From: Bacillota bacterium
Lineage (GTDB): Bacteria > Bacillota > Clostridia > Oscillospirales > Ruminococcaceae
Length of the DNA stretch: 30,453 nt
Direction of reading: 5' to 3'
Assembly: GCA_023396225.1 (NCBI GenBank)
Contig: JAEWWT010000003.1
Location: forward strand, 1 to 30,453
Shown here: piece by piece, positions 1-6,859 of the stretch
Position numbering within the stretch: the first letter of the stretch is position 1
Layout: each line of letters begins with the position of its first letter
Made by a program: the position numbers and the translations under genes
The notes under the pieces: generated by a model
Databases searched by the model: none
What the model was told of the DNA's origin: nothing
The model's input: the letters and a program-made list of their open reading frames with translations, nothing else

Positions 1-224
1 AACATTGTTGATGCATTTGCCATTGATTGCTCAAACTCTGAACCGAACTTGATTGATGCAGCGCCTGCAGAAATCAGAGCTCCGCCAATAGCTACACCCG
101 CACCCTTTGCAATTGAGGCAAGATTACCACCGCTTTTGCGAACTTTGCCTTCCGCTTCGTCAAGGTCGCCTGATAGCCCGCTTGAATCTCCTCGTATCTC
201 AAAAATTACTTCACCATCTGCCAT
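1..224 (-). CDS. tail tape measure protein, N-terminal part (cut by window edge)
   Basis: This is the first 74 or so codons of a gene that runs off the left edge. It starts with MADGEVIFEIRGDSSGLSGDL, has a charged segment, and then a Gly/Ala-rich hydrophobic stretch (about residues 43-62) before FGSEFEQSMANAS. That layout matches the start of TP901-type tape measure proteins, which set tail length and help DNA pass into the cell. The ATG follows a GGGCGGTG ribosome site and lies one base after the stop of the Gp15-type chaperone gene, the usual gene order. The identification rests on a short N-terminus and on position. Confidence 0.75.
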   Translation of the reverse strand, partial: MADGEVIFEIRGDSSGLSGDLDEAEGKVRKSGGNLASIAKGAGVAIGGALISAGAASIKFGSEFEQSMANASTM

Positions 225-225
225 A

Positions 226-813
226 TTACTTCACCGCCCTTTCTTTTAAAATGCTGAACAAGCCTGCAATTCCGCTGTCAAAATTGTTATTGTTGTCATC
301 AGTTCCTTTTAATGCGTAACATTGTTTCAATTCAAGCAGATTGCGTATCTCCTCCGCGTTATGTTTGTTCGGCGCAGGAAGTTTTCTTGCTCTGATTGAC
401 ATAATTTCTTTTATTCTTGTATTGTCCGGCAACCCTCTGAACAAAGCAATGAACTCATACCAGGATAAGGTGTCAGCAACTTTCATCAAGTCAATGTTGT
501 ATGCCTGCATAAAGCCTGCGTAAATGTAATCGCAATCCTCATTGAAATCAACAATTTTTTCAGAGCTCCCGCCACGACTTTGAGGCAGGGCAATATAGTG
601 TTCATAAACTGTATTGAATACGTCAATGCAGTACTTAATGTCAACTTCTTCCTTTACAAGCAGATCACAGCATATTATAGCCTTGTCAAGCTCACTCAAA
701 AGTTTGTCCCTGCACACTTCAAACACTTGTAACACACGTCTATATGACGGTGTTACAGTATAGCTTTTGCCGTTTAAGGCTATGGCGTTTGACCTTGTGT
801 TGATAAACGTCAT
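226..813 (-). CDS. Gp15-family tail assembly protein
   Basis: The 195-residue product resembles the bacteriophage Gp15 family. The N-terminus has the pattern of a short beta strand, 'NGKSYTVTPSYRR', and then helices. The middle carries DCDYIYAGFMQAYNIDLMKV followed by WYEFIALFRGLPDNTRIKEIMSIR, which corresponds to the conserved core of the family. Such proteins sit between the major tail protein and the tape measure gene and are thought to act as tail assembly chaperones. The gene begins six bases after the previous stop, within one transcription unit. The exact chaperone role is inferred from position. Confidence 0.85.
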   Translation of the reverse strand: MTFINTRSNAIALNGKSYTVTPSYRRVLQVFEVCRDKLLSELDKAIICCDLLVKEEVDIKYCIDVFNTVYEHYIALPQSRGGSSEKIVDFNEDCDYIYAGFMQAYNIDLMKVADTLSWYEFIALFRGLPDNTRIKEIMSIRARKLPAPNKHNAEEIRNLLELKQCYALKGTDDNNNNFDSGIAGLFSILKERAVK

Positions 814-819
814 AGGGCA

Positions 820-1254
820 TTAAAGCATAAGCTTTTTCTTTGTTGATTTGCTTAACTTGAAATTGTTTGCAAGCATTTCACATCTTTCCCTTGTTGCTGC
901 TGCAATTGCAGGGAAGATACAGCTATCAAGGAAAGGGAATACCGCTGCGAACATTTCCGTATACGCATTCTTGTAGAACTCAATTAGCGTTTTTGTCTGC
1001 TCCTCACCAAAGATAAGTGAAAACAGGCTGATTATTGCGTCGCCCATTGTTTCCTGTGCATCTGCAAACTTTTCATCTGTAACATTCTTTATTGCCTGTT
1101 GTGCTCTGATAACATCATTCTTTGCCTTGTTTATATCCCTTGCTAAATCGTCAACAGTAAAGCTTACAACAAGGGTATGAGCAACAGTGTTGTCATCCCC
1201 AACAAGCTCAAGAGTTTCATTAATTTTTGATAGCCTTTTTATCTGATAAGCCAT
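820..1254 (-). CDS. putative tail assembly chaperone upstream of Gp15
   Basis: The 144-residue, largely helical protein begins MAYQIKRLSKINETLELVGDD, followed by a predicted beta-rich N-terminus and long helices (residues 35-140), with a basic tail SKSTKKKLML. I do not recognise a strict family motif, but genes of this size and layout lie between the tail tube gene and gp15 in many Firmicutes siphophages and act as the first tail assembly chaperone. A good ribosome site (AAAGGAATG) precedes the ATG. The end has an A-rich stretch, but the next gene has its own proper start, so no frameshift product is proposed. Confidence 0.7.
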   Translation of the reverse strand: MAYQIKRLSKINETLELVGDDNTVAHTLVVSFTVDDLARDINKAKNDVIRAQQAIKNVTDEKFADAQETMGDAIISLFSLIFGEEQTKTLIEFYKNAYTEMFAAVFPFLDSCIFPAIAAATRERCEMLANNFKLSKSTKKKLML

Positions 1255-1283
1255 AATAACTTCATTCCTTTCTGCTATGCTTC

Positions 1284-1311
1284 AAAAAAATCGGGAGGGA
1301 TTAAACCCTCC
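1284..1311 (-). terminator. intrinsic terminator after the tail tube gene
   Basis: On the minus strand a GGAGGG/CCCTCC stem with loop TTTAAT is followed by CGATTTTTTTG, a textbook rho-independent terminator. It lies just past the stop of the tail tube gene and before the chaperone genes. It probably cuts expression of the downstream tail genes relative to the abundant tail tube protein. Confidence 0.8.
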
Positions 1312-1316
1312 ACGAA

Positions 1317-1772
1317 TTATACTGATTCAGCTTTGGTGTAGGTTGGCTTTCCGTTAAAATGAATTTCAACGGAAATAGCACTTGGCTGGTTTGATGCGCC
1401 GCCTGATTCAGTAATCTTTGCCAATGTGCATGATCCTGAAATCGTATTGCCGTCAGGATCCTCAATCTTAAATGTTGTTTTTCTTGCCTCGCCGAAACAG
1501 TTCATAACAGCGTCGCTGAAGATGTGATCCTGTGCTGTATCCCCGACGATTCTGACACCTGAAAGTGTAAGTGTAAGCTGACCGCCTGTTACTTCTGTAG
1601 AGCCGTAACCGCTGTCACCCAAGAAAGAGCCCTGATAAAGTGCTTCATTAAGTGACTTTGAAACATTGTCAAAGCCTCGTGAAAGCCGCGCGAAGGTCTC
1701 GCTTCCTGCTGTAGCAGAAGGAGTTGTGTTGATATAAAATGCATAAGCATTGTTTAATGCTATCTTTGACAT
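1317..1772 (-). CDS. major tail (tube) protein
   Basis: The 151-residue protein starts MSKIALNNAYAFYINTTPSA and is rich in beta-strand patterns, Gly, Ser and Thr. It has conserved-looking segments FARLSRGFDNVSKSLNEALYQGSFLGDSGYGSTEVTG (given here in part) and a C-terminal half ending HFNGKPTYTKAESV. This matches the phi13/TP901-like tail tube proteins that polymerise around the tape measure. A strong AGGAGG site precedes the ATG, in keeping with a highly expressed structural protein, and an intrinsic terminator follows directly. Position between the minor capsid/neck genes and the tail chaperones supports the call. Confidence 0.85.
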   Translation of the reverse strand: MSKIALNNAYAFYINTTPSATAGSETFARLSRGFDNVSKSLNEALYQGSFLGDSGYGSTEVTGGQLTLTLSGVRIVGDTAQDHIFSDAVMNCFGEARKTTFKIEDPDGNTISGSCTLAKITESGGASNQPSAISVEIHFNGKPTYTKAESV

Positions 1773-1783
1773 ATAAAATCCTC

Positions 1784-2137
1784 CTAATTAATAAATTTGA
1801 CAGTTATCTGACATTGCCAGATATAAAATTCACCCTCTATATCAACTAAAGAGGGTGAATTTGTTTCTATATTATAAATGCCGAGAGTACTGTCTGATTG
1901 ATTTCTTATGCTGTTGCAGACTTTATAAAGGCTGTCTGCTAAAGCCTGCTGATCCTTTGACTTTCCAAGCAATAAGTACGATAAACTTTCATCATATTCC
2001 TTGTTCAGAAAGGAATTACCTCCCGGTGACGGCATAACCTGTAATGCATATCCGCCCTTAACAGGAAGCCGAGGATTAACAGAAAGGTCAAGAAGACTGC
2101 ATAAGTAATTGTAAATAAGCGTTTGTTTCTGCATCAT
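1784..2137 (-). CDS. Minor_capsid_3-like tail terminator / neck protein
   Basis: The product is 117 residues: MMQKQTLIYNYLCSLLDLSVNP, then VQVMPSPGGN-type loop, a helical middle and a C-terminal beta segment with FYIWQCQITVKFIN. This matches the small 'minor capsid protein from bacteriophage' family (PF12691 type), which sits just before the tail tube gene and probably completes the tail or joins it to the head. The ATG overlaps the previous stop as ATGA (4 bases), so translation is likely coupled. A GGGAGG site lies 8 bases upstream. Confidence 0.8.
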   Translation of the reverse strand: MMQKQTLIYNYLCSLLDLSVNPRLPVKGGYALQVMPSPGGNSFLNKEYDESLSYLLLGKSKDQQALADSLYKVCNSIRNQSDSTLGIYNIETNSPSLVDIEGEFYIWQCQITVKFIN

Positions 2138-2445
2138 CGTCCAGCCTCCCTTTTAAAAGTCTTCTGATATATTTCACGCCATTTCCTTGCATTTTTGGAC
2201 TTTGCCTTGTGTGCCCACATCCATTCAGCGTGGTTGTTGACGTCGTGGCTTGCTGTGCGAAGATAATATTGTCTTTTTGCATACGGGGTGCGCCATCGAA
2301 GAGCACCTTTTTTCGTCTCGCTGTGTGTAAGACTGCTGTTGATAAGCCCTGACTGGTCTTGTTTACAATAGTAGTTGCAATCCTTAAGAGCTTGTTGTGA
2401 AGTTGTTTCCAACGCTTTTTCAGAAGCTCCCCGCAATCTCATCAT
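2134..2445 (-). CDS. Minor_capsid_2-like neck protein (start uncertain)
   Basis: The 103-residue frame contains GLINSSLTH and RWRTPYAKRQYYLRTASHD followed by WMWAHKAK and KWREIYQKTF. These fit the minor capsid 2 / HK97 gp10-like neck family. The start is a problem. The ATG at 2445 has no ribosome site, while the same frame stays open 12 more codons upstream (ISVRISFDRQTV), which looks like the missing N-terminus of the family, but no ATG, GTG or TTG is present before a TAG. Either a rare start codon (ATA) or a one-base error near 2480 would explain this. The coordinates given are the conservative ones. Confidence 0.75.
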   Translation of the reverse strand: MMRLRGASEKALETTSQQALKDCNYYCKQDQSGLINSSLTHSETKKGALRWRTPYAKRQYYLRTASHDVNNHAEWMWAHKAKSKNARKWREIYQKTFKREAGR

Positions 2446-2482
2446 AACTGTTTGCCGGTCAAATGATATTCTTACAGATATA

Positions 2483-2812
2483 TCACACCATCCCTATCTC
2501 ATAATGATGAATTTTAGCACCGTCATAATAAGGCTCAACAAAGTTAACCTGATATTGAATATCGTTAAAAGCAACAACATCATCAATGTTGAAATCAATG
2601 CCACGTGGAAAACTGTTTCTGCAATCATAAATCAATGTTGCCTTAAGTTGCTCCCTATTGTTGTCCTTTGTTGTAATAAGGCTGTGTGACGGCTCAATTC
2701 GTATGTGGGATAACTGAACAGGTGCGCTTAATTTATTATTACCCCAGTTGTCTGTGGTTTTCTTTGATAGTGTAGCAAAGTGAATAAGCAGACTTTTCGG
2801 TATAGGTTTCAT
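2483..2812 (-). CDS. Minor_capsid_1-like head-tail joining protein
   Basis: The 109-residue protein starts MKPIPKSLLIHFATLS and has the family pattern of an N-terminal helix, a beta strand with VQLSHIRIEPS, a DCRNSFPRGIDFNIDDVVAFN segment, and the end VEPYYDGAKIHHYEIGMV. This fits the 'minor capsid protein' family (PF10665 type), probably the head-tail stopper. The start lies one base past the preceding stop with a GGGGG-type ribosome site just before it, so the genes are transcribed and probably translated together. Confidence 0.8.
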   Translation of the reverse strand: MKPIPKSLLIHFATLSKKTTDNWGNNKLSAPVQLSHIRIEPSHSLITTKDNNREQLKATLIYDCRNSFPRGIDFNIDDVVAFNDIQYQVNFVEPYYDGAKIHHYEIGMV

Positions 2813-2813
2813 A

Positions 2814-3158
2814 TCATAACCCCCTATAGGCTAATCCTGATGCAAAGACGTAAGCTGATGCTCTTGCCGAAAACCTGCTGGCACGTCCTGAACCGGAGTA
2901 ACTGAACTTTCCAAGTGTAGCAGTCTGAAAGGTGTCTGACATAATGCCGTTCTGGTCAAGATACTCAAGCTGTGAGGCTGTTGCAAGCTTGATATACATC
3001 TGCTGAACTTCGGTAATACTGTCAAGGGACTTTATATTAAACCCTGTCAGCTCATCAATATCTCTGCTTGCACGTTCTGCAAGAGAAGGAAAATCCACCT
3101 CGTCGACGGACTCCCCCTTGTAGCTGTTATCATAATAATCCTTATCTATGTACGCCAT
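2814..3158 (-). CDS. head-tail connector (gp6/YqbG-like)
   Basis: The product is 114 residues: MAYIDKDYYDNSYKGESVDEVDFPSLAERASRDIDELTGF in outline, then a helix containing VQQMYIKLATASQLEYLDQNG and a C-terminal Ser/Gly/Ala-rich segment. It is an all-alpha N-terminal bundle with a flexible tail, as in connector adaptor proteins placed right after the major capsid gene. A CAGGAGG site precedes the ATG. Function is inferred from position and fold pattern. Confidence 0.75.
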   Translation of the reverse strand: MAYIDKDYYDNSYKGESVDEVDFPSLAERASRDIDELTGFNIKSLDSITEVQQMYIKLATASQLEYLDQNGIMSDTFQTATLGKFSYSGSGRASRFSARASAYVFASGLAYRGL

Positions 3159-3174
3159 TCAGCATACCTCCTGA

Positions 3175-4281
3175 CTATGCCATGATGTCATCAGCATTGA
3201 GTTCAATTGTGGTCTTTGAAACACAAACTGAATTTGTGTCAAATTCAAGGATTTCAAGAACATCACCTGCAACGCAAGCTGATACCGCCTTTGCTGTACC
3301 TGAGGTGAGAGCTGTTCCGCCATACAAAGTCTTGTCAATGCCGAAGTACGCAGGCTTTGCTGGATTTTTCTTATACGAAAGCGTGTTGCCGGTTGTACCG
3401 ACAGCTGCAGTAACCTTTGTGTCGCCTGCGGTTGTTCCAGCTGCAACGGAAGCAGTAACGCAGCCGTTTGTATATACTGCCTTGATTGCAACAGAACGAA
3501 GCACCTTATGCGCATAAACCTGTCTGCCCTGAACAGCAGAAGCGCCAATATACTTTCCTGAGCCTGAAAGATCCTGAAGCTTGATAGGAACGCTGAATTC
3601 CTCTGCACGAGTTGCAAAACGTGGGTGCCCGAAGATGCCGGCAAGATTGTCTGTGTCATCATTCCACTCAATTATAAGGAAGCCTGCAATTTTACCGATT
3701 GCACCTGTTTCAACAATCTTGTCACCAAGCTCTGATGCCTTTACAAATTCAGGTGATGAAAGAACAAGACCGATTACGTCAGGAGTGATGAGAGCATATC
3801 TCTTTCCGTCGTCAGGAATGTTAGCCTTACCCATTGCAACACGGGCGTCAACAAACATCTGATAAACGTTATCCTTTGTAAGTTTGCCGTATCGGATAGC
3901 CGATGAACCCGCAAGTAATACTGTTGCTCCGTCTGCGTCAATCTGCTTTGCAAGAGAATATCCGGCGCTGTCAAGTCTGTCTGCAACAAGATTGTCAGGA
4001 ACAGCCTCTGCGTCATAGCCGTCAATAATCTCATTAACGCCTTTGTCCTTGTCAATTGTCATAGTTTCATAGCTTGTTGAGCCTGTACCTGCTGTGATAC
4101 CGTTTGCCTTGTCGTAGTCAGATACAGCAACCTCTGTATCTCTTACAGGAATTTTAACAGCGCCTGCTGTTGGCTTGCCTTCATAGTCCTTGTTGAAAAC
4201 AACTCCGTCCTTGAGCACAAGCTCCTTACGAATTTTTGCCATAACCATATCAGAATATCTTTCCTGTGATGTGTGAGCCAT
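3175..4281 (-). CDS. major capsid protein
   Basis: The 368-residue protein starts MAHTSQERYSDMVMAKIRKELVLKDG. I chose this ATG because GGAGG lies 8 bases upstream; the in-frame ATG 15 bases earlier has no site. Segments such as VKIPVRDTEVAVSDYDKANG, the acidic-loop region, VDARVAMGKANIPDDGKRYALITPDVIGLVL and HPRFATRAEEFSVPIKLQDLSGSGKYIGASAVQGRQVYAHKV fit HK97-fold capsid proteins of Firmicutes phages. From about residue 272 a Thr/Gly/Ala-rich beta-type domain is added (VTASVAAGTTAGDTKVTA onward), possibly a surface decoration domain. Upstream lies the scaffold gene, downstream the connector. Confidence 0.9.
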   Translation of the reverse strand: MAHTSQERYSDMVMAKIRKELVLKDGVVFNKDYEGKPTAGAVKIPVRDTEVAVSDYDKANGITAGTGSTSYETMTIDKDKGVNEIIDGYDAEAVPDNLVADRLDSAGYSLAKQIDADGATVLLAGSSAIRYGKLTKDNVYQMFVDARVAMGKANIPDDGKRYALITPDVIGLVLSSPEFVKASELGDKIVETGAIGKIAGFLIIEWNDDTDNLAGIFGHPRFATRAEEFSVPIKLQDLSGSGKYIGASAVQGRQVYAHKVLRSVAIKAVYTNGCVTASVAAGTTAGDTKVTAAVGTTGNTLSYKKNPAKPAYFGIDKTLYGGTALTSGTAKAVSACVAGDVLEILEFDTNSVCVSKTTIELNADDIMA

Positions 4282-4299
4282 AATAAATACCTCCAATTA

Positions 4300-4839
4300 T
4301 TATAATTTTAATCCGGGGTTGCGTTTTAAAAAGGCGGCTTCAACCCCATCAGTTCCCTTATTGCTGCCTTTAGTTTTCTTGCCGGTCGTACCTGGCTTTT
4401 CGTCCTCATTCTCTTCCGGCTTATTAGCCTTGGTGAATGAAGGGTACTTTTTAAGGACCTTGTCAATAGCTGTTTCAAAGTCTGTATCATCATCCATATA
4501 CGCTTTAGCGAGAGCCACAACGTCAGAAATACAATCCTTTGCAACATCTTTTTCAAAGCAAAGCAGTTTAGCTTCCATTGCAGTAACCTTGTCAGCCTGT
4601 GCCTTTGCCTCCTTATCGGCTTTTTCCTTTGCCTTCTGGTCTGCTGACTTGTTTTTATCAGCCTCTGCATCAGTCTTTTCCTTTTCTGTCTTTTTTCGTT
4701 CCCTTGCAAGACGTTTTTCAATAAGAGCGTCGACTTCCTCCTGTGTAAAACCCTTCTTGCCTTCTTCCGATTTCTTCTGCTGTTCGTCAGTATTTTCAGT
4801 TATTTCCTCAACGGTAGTATCTTTGATTTCTTCTGCCAT
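4300..4839 (-). CDS. capsid scaffolding protein (DUF4355 / GP20-like)
   Basis: The 179-residue protein is highly charged and coiled-coil rich. Residues 28-90 contain GFTQEEVDALIEKRLARERK and long Lys/Glu/Ala heptads; the C-terminus is Lys-rich and ends VEAAFLKRNPGLKL, a typical scaffold ending. It would guide capsid assembly and then leave the head. It directly precedes the major capsid gene, as scaffold genes do. The ribosome site is GGAGG, 6 bases or so before the ATG. Confidence 0.85.
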   Translation of the reverse strand: MAEEIKDTTVEEITENTDEQQKKSEEGKKGFTQEEVDALIEKRLARERKKTEKEKTDAEADKNKSADQKAKEKADKEAKAQADKVTAMEAKLLCFEKDVAKDCISDVVALAKAYMDDDTDFETAIDKVLKKYPSFTKANKPEENEDEKPGTTGKKTKGSNKGTDGVEAAFLKRNPGLKL

Positions 4840-4910
4840 AATTTATCCTCCGTTTATAGCCTGTCGGCTGTTTATTCCGTTTCAGTTTAGCGCCGTGAAC
4901 GTTCGGGCAT

Positions 4911-4944
4911 AAAAACAGCGCCTTGCAGTTGACTGCAAAACGCT
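4911..4944 (-). terminator. intrinsic terminator or attenuator before the scaffold gene
   Basis: On the minus strand AGCGTTTTGCAG pairs with CTGCAAGGCGCT (12 pairs, two of them G-U) around loop TCAA, followed by GTTTTTAT. It lies between the small Cys protein gene and the scaffold gene, so it would modulate read-through into the capsid genes unless overcome. Confidence 0.65.
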
Positions 4945-4960
4945 TATTTCTGTATTAAAT

Positions 4961-5137
4961 TTACACTGTGCATTTTTCGTCTTGCCATTTAGGACATTCG
5001 GATTTTATGCAATCCATTAATTCAAAGTTTGTCATTGTGGTTGTGGTTCTCATGTTAAACACACCCGTTTCAGTATCTGGGTTAGTTTTTTCAACCGTTT
5101 GCTGATATTCTGATTTGCGATTGTAGGGGCATTTCAA
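4961..5137 (-). CDS. small cysteine-containing phage protein
   Basis: A 58-residue frame starts with TTG, preceded by an AAAGGGAGTG ribosome site. It begins (M)KCPYNRKSEYQQ and ends MDCIKSECPKWQDEKCTV. The KCP...CIKxECPxW...C spacing of five cysteines recurs in small proteins of Clostridia phages in this position, between the MuF-type head protein and the scaffold. It could bind zinc. The function is unknown. The frame is supported by its protein-like composition and ribosome site; the non-ATG start is the weak point. Confidence 0.65.
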   Translation of the reverse strand: MKCPYNRKSEYQQTVEKTNPDTETGVFNMRTTTTMTNFELMDCIKSECPKWQDEKCTV

Positions 5138-5166
5138 GCCTTGTCACTCCCTTTCGAGTATAACAA

Positions 5167-5189
5167 AACCGCCTTGTTTAAGGGCGGTT
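5167..5189 (-). terminator. hairpin terminator at the end of the small SH3-like gene
   Basis: AACCGCC and GGCGGTT arms (7 pairs, extended by AA/TT) enclose a short loop. T-rich tracts follow on both strands (TTATTTTT on plus, TTTTGTT on minus). It overlaps the stop codon of the 53-residue gene at 5188. It probably acts on leftward transcription. Confidence 0.55.
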
Positions 5190-5349
5190 ATTTTTCTATG
5201 ATTTCAAACTGGTCAGGCGGATAAAGGTAATCTTCATCAGTTTCGTCAACAACCCTATACCAATCATTTTCAATCCCTAAGCAATTATAGGCTTTGCCAC
5301 TTATCAGTTCCAAAGGGTCGCTAACAGTACCAATATATTTAACTTTCAT
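5188..5349 (-). CDS. small beta-barrel-like phage protein downstream of MuF gene
   Basis: The product is 53 residues: MKVKYIGTVSDPLELISGK, then AYNCLGIENDWYRVVDETDEDYLYPPDQF in outline. The alternation of strands, with KVKYIG, GKxYxCLGI and DYLYPP, is a common pattern of small SH3-like proteins in Clostridia phages and prophages. The start overlaps the end of the head protein gene by 11 bases, so translation is coupled. GAGGTGG precedes the ATG. No function is established. Its tight link to a MuF protein with a nuclease-like tail makes an immunity or folding partner conceivable, but that is only inference. Confidence 0.75.
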   Translation of the reverse strand: MKVKYIGTVSDPLELISGKAYNCLGIENDWYRVVDETDEDYLYPPDQFEIIEK

Positions 5350-6856
5350 CTAACCACCTCTTTACCTTGACTTTTACTTTTGTGCCTTCTGCTTCGTACC
5401 AGTGTAATTCAGCTGTACGATTTTTACCCTCAAAAACAATAACACCTTCGCCGCGTACCTTTTGCCATTTATCTGCGGGTATTTTATAGTCGCTTTCAAG
5501 AATAATCGCTTCTCTGATAGGGACATTTGTTCCAGACCCGGCAAATACTTTAATTTTTGAAATTGTTGAGCCCTCAGCAAATTTTGTATGATTCCCATCG
5601 GGCAGTCTTACTGGATAGTTCTTAGCTGCCGCACCTAAGCTTTTTCCAATTATTTCGTTTGACTTTATTATACTACTTTTTTTAACATTGTCAAGTGGGT
5701 TCCTGTTTTTGCTATAGCCTACAACAGCCGTTCTGTCAGCCTTGTATGTAAGACCATTGTTATTACAGAAACTTTTCAGCTTGCTTCGTTGTTGCTTTAG
5801 TTTTACTGATGCTTTCTTAAATCCTTCCTGGTCGCCCAGAGCGTCAAGCGATGAGCACTCACGCTTATATCTTCGGACATTTCTTTCAAGCTGGCGCTGC
5901 TGCTGTGTCAGTTTGTATTGCTTGTCGTTTTCGTCTTTGTCATAAGGAAAGTATGTCTGCGAACTTATGCCTTCAATGTACGGATATACCTGATGACCGC
6001 AGTTTATTCCAAGAAGTCCTGCAGGCTCTCCGTAAGAGGTAGAGGACCAGTGAGGATATTTTGCGGACTTGTTTGTTCTGTCAAATATTCTGCCTTGAAA
6101 CGGCTCACATCGTGGCCTTGCACCAATATGTGAGCTTACTTCAATGAGCGTTGTGCCGTAATCGTCCATACGCTGAAATTGTGCCTGATGAGCAACATTT
6201 CCGCATGTTGTTCTGATATCCATATTGATATAAGCCTCTGGAGACCACTCTCGTCCGCGCTTGTCTGTAAAACATGGAATACCCTTTTCCATCATTTCGT
6301 GAATGCATTGTCGCAATGCTGCCTGACGACTTTCAATTCCTGTAACAGCTTTACCTGTTGCCTTATTCAGCATATTAAGGAATGATTGCTTGTTGGAGAG
6401 CTCGGCTGTATCCTTGATAAGCTTACTTGCGGCCGTCCTTGCCTTATATTTCATAACAGTATTGACAAGGTTGAGCTGTTCTGACGCCTGCTTACTGTAT
6501 GCCTTCAAAGCATTTGCCATACTGTCTTCAATCGGAACTTTTGCGGCCTCAATAAGCCCTTTTTTTGCAAGCTTTCTGAAACCCGGCTCAAGCTCATTTA
6601 TTGCAGAATAAGCAGCGTTAGTCAAAGCAATTTCAAGCATTTCAGGAGCAATTCCTGCATACTTAGAAATCTGTTCAATGTTCTTTTTGTCAAGCTTACC
6701 GAGATTAGCAAGGGCCTTGATTTTCCATTTAGCTGTGGAGCAGTCAAGATTCTGTTCTGCAAGATATTCAGCAATGTTCTGAATAAGGTCGCTTTCAAGC
6801 TGTGTATATAGGTCAGCAAGGGGCTTTGAAAGCATTGATAGTTCATAAGGAGTCAA
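5339..6856 (-). CDS. minor head protein (phage_min_cap2/MuF type) with C-terminal effector-like domain
   Basis: The 505-residue protein has a helical N-terminal half (residues 1-180), then the conserved head-morphogenesis region RGREWSPEAYINMDIRTTCGN with MDDYGTTLIEVSSHIGARPRCEPFQGRIF and GLLGINCGHQVYPY (about 205-300), typical of phage minor capsid protein 2. After a coiled coil (310-365) there is a separate C-terminal domain (about 395-505) with FAGSGTNVPIREAIIL, WQKVRGEGVIVFEGKNRTAELHWYE in outline and a KVKVKRWLD ending. Similar tails on MuF proteins belong to small toxin-like nuclease folds; I infer that relation from pattern only. The gene lies directly after the portal gene. Confidence 0.85.
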   Translation of the reverse strand: MTPYELSMLSKPLADLYTQLESDLIQNIAEYLAEQNLDCSTAKWKIKALANLGKLDKKNIEQISKYAGIAPEMLEIALTNAAYSAINELEPGFRKLAKKGLIEAAKVPIEDSMANALKAYSKQASEQLNLVNTVMKYKARTAASKLIKDTAELSNKQSFLNMLNKATGKAVTGIESRQAALRQCIHEMMEKGIPCFTDKRGREWSPEAYINMDIRTTCGNVAHQAQFQRMDDYGTTLIEVSSHIGARPRCEPFQGRIFDRTNKSAKYPHWSSTSYGEPAGLLGINCGHQVYPYIEGISSQTYFPYDKDENDKQYKLTQQQRQLERNVRRYKRECSSLDALGDQEGFKKASVKLKQQRSKLKSFCNNNGLTYKADRTAVVGYSKNRNPLDNVKKSSIIKSNEIIGKSLGAAAKNYPVRLPDGNHTKFAEGSTISKIKVFAGSGTNVPIREAIILESDYKIPADKWQKVRGEGVIVFEGKNRTAELHWYEAEGTKVKVKVKRWLDES

Positions 6857-6859
6857 ACA

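Noticed and set aside
805..840. A possible -1 frameshift at AAAAAG joining the 144-residue chaperone to the next frame
   Set aside because: The shifted frame runs only about 30 codons and the Gp15-type gene has its own start with the correct family N-terminus, so no fusion product is needed.
3159..3671. Minus-strand 170-codon frame inside the major capsid gene
   Set aside because: It lies in a shifted frame of a clear capsid gene and has a composition of random Leu/Gln/Arg-rich text.
4319..4912. Long plus-strand open frame opposite the scaffold gene
   Set aside because: It is the mirror of a Lys/Glu-rich coding region, giving a Ser/Phe-rich low-complexity translation without a ribosome site.
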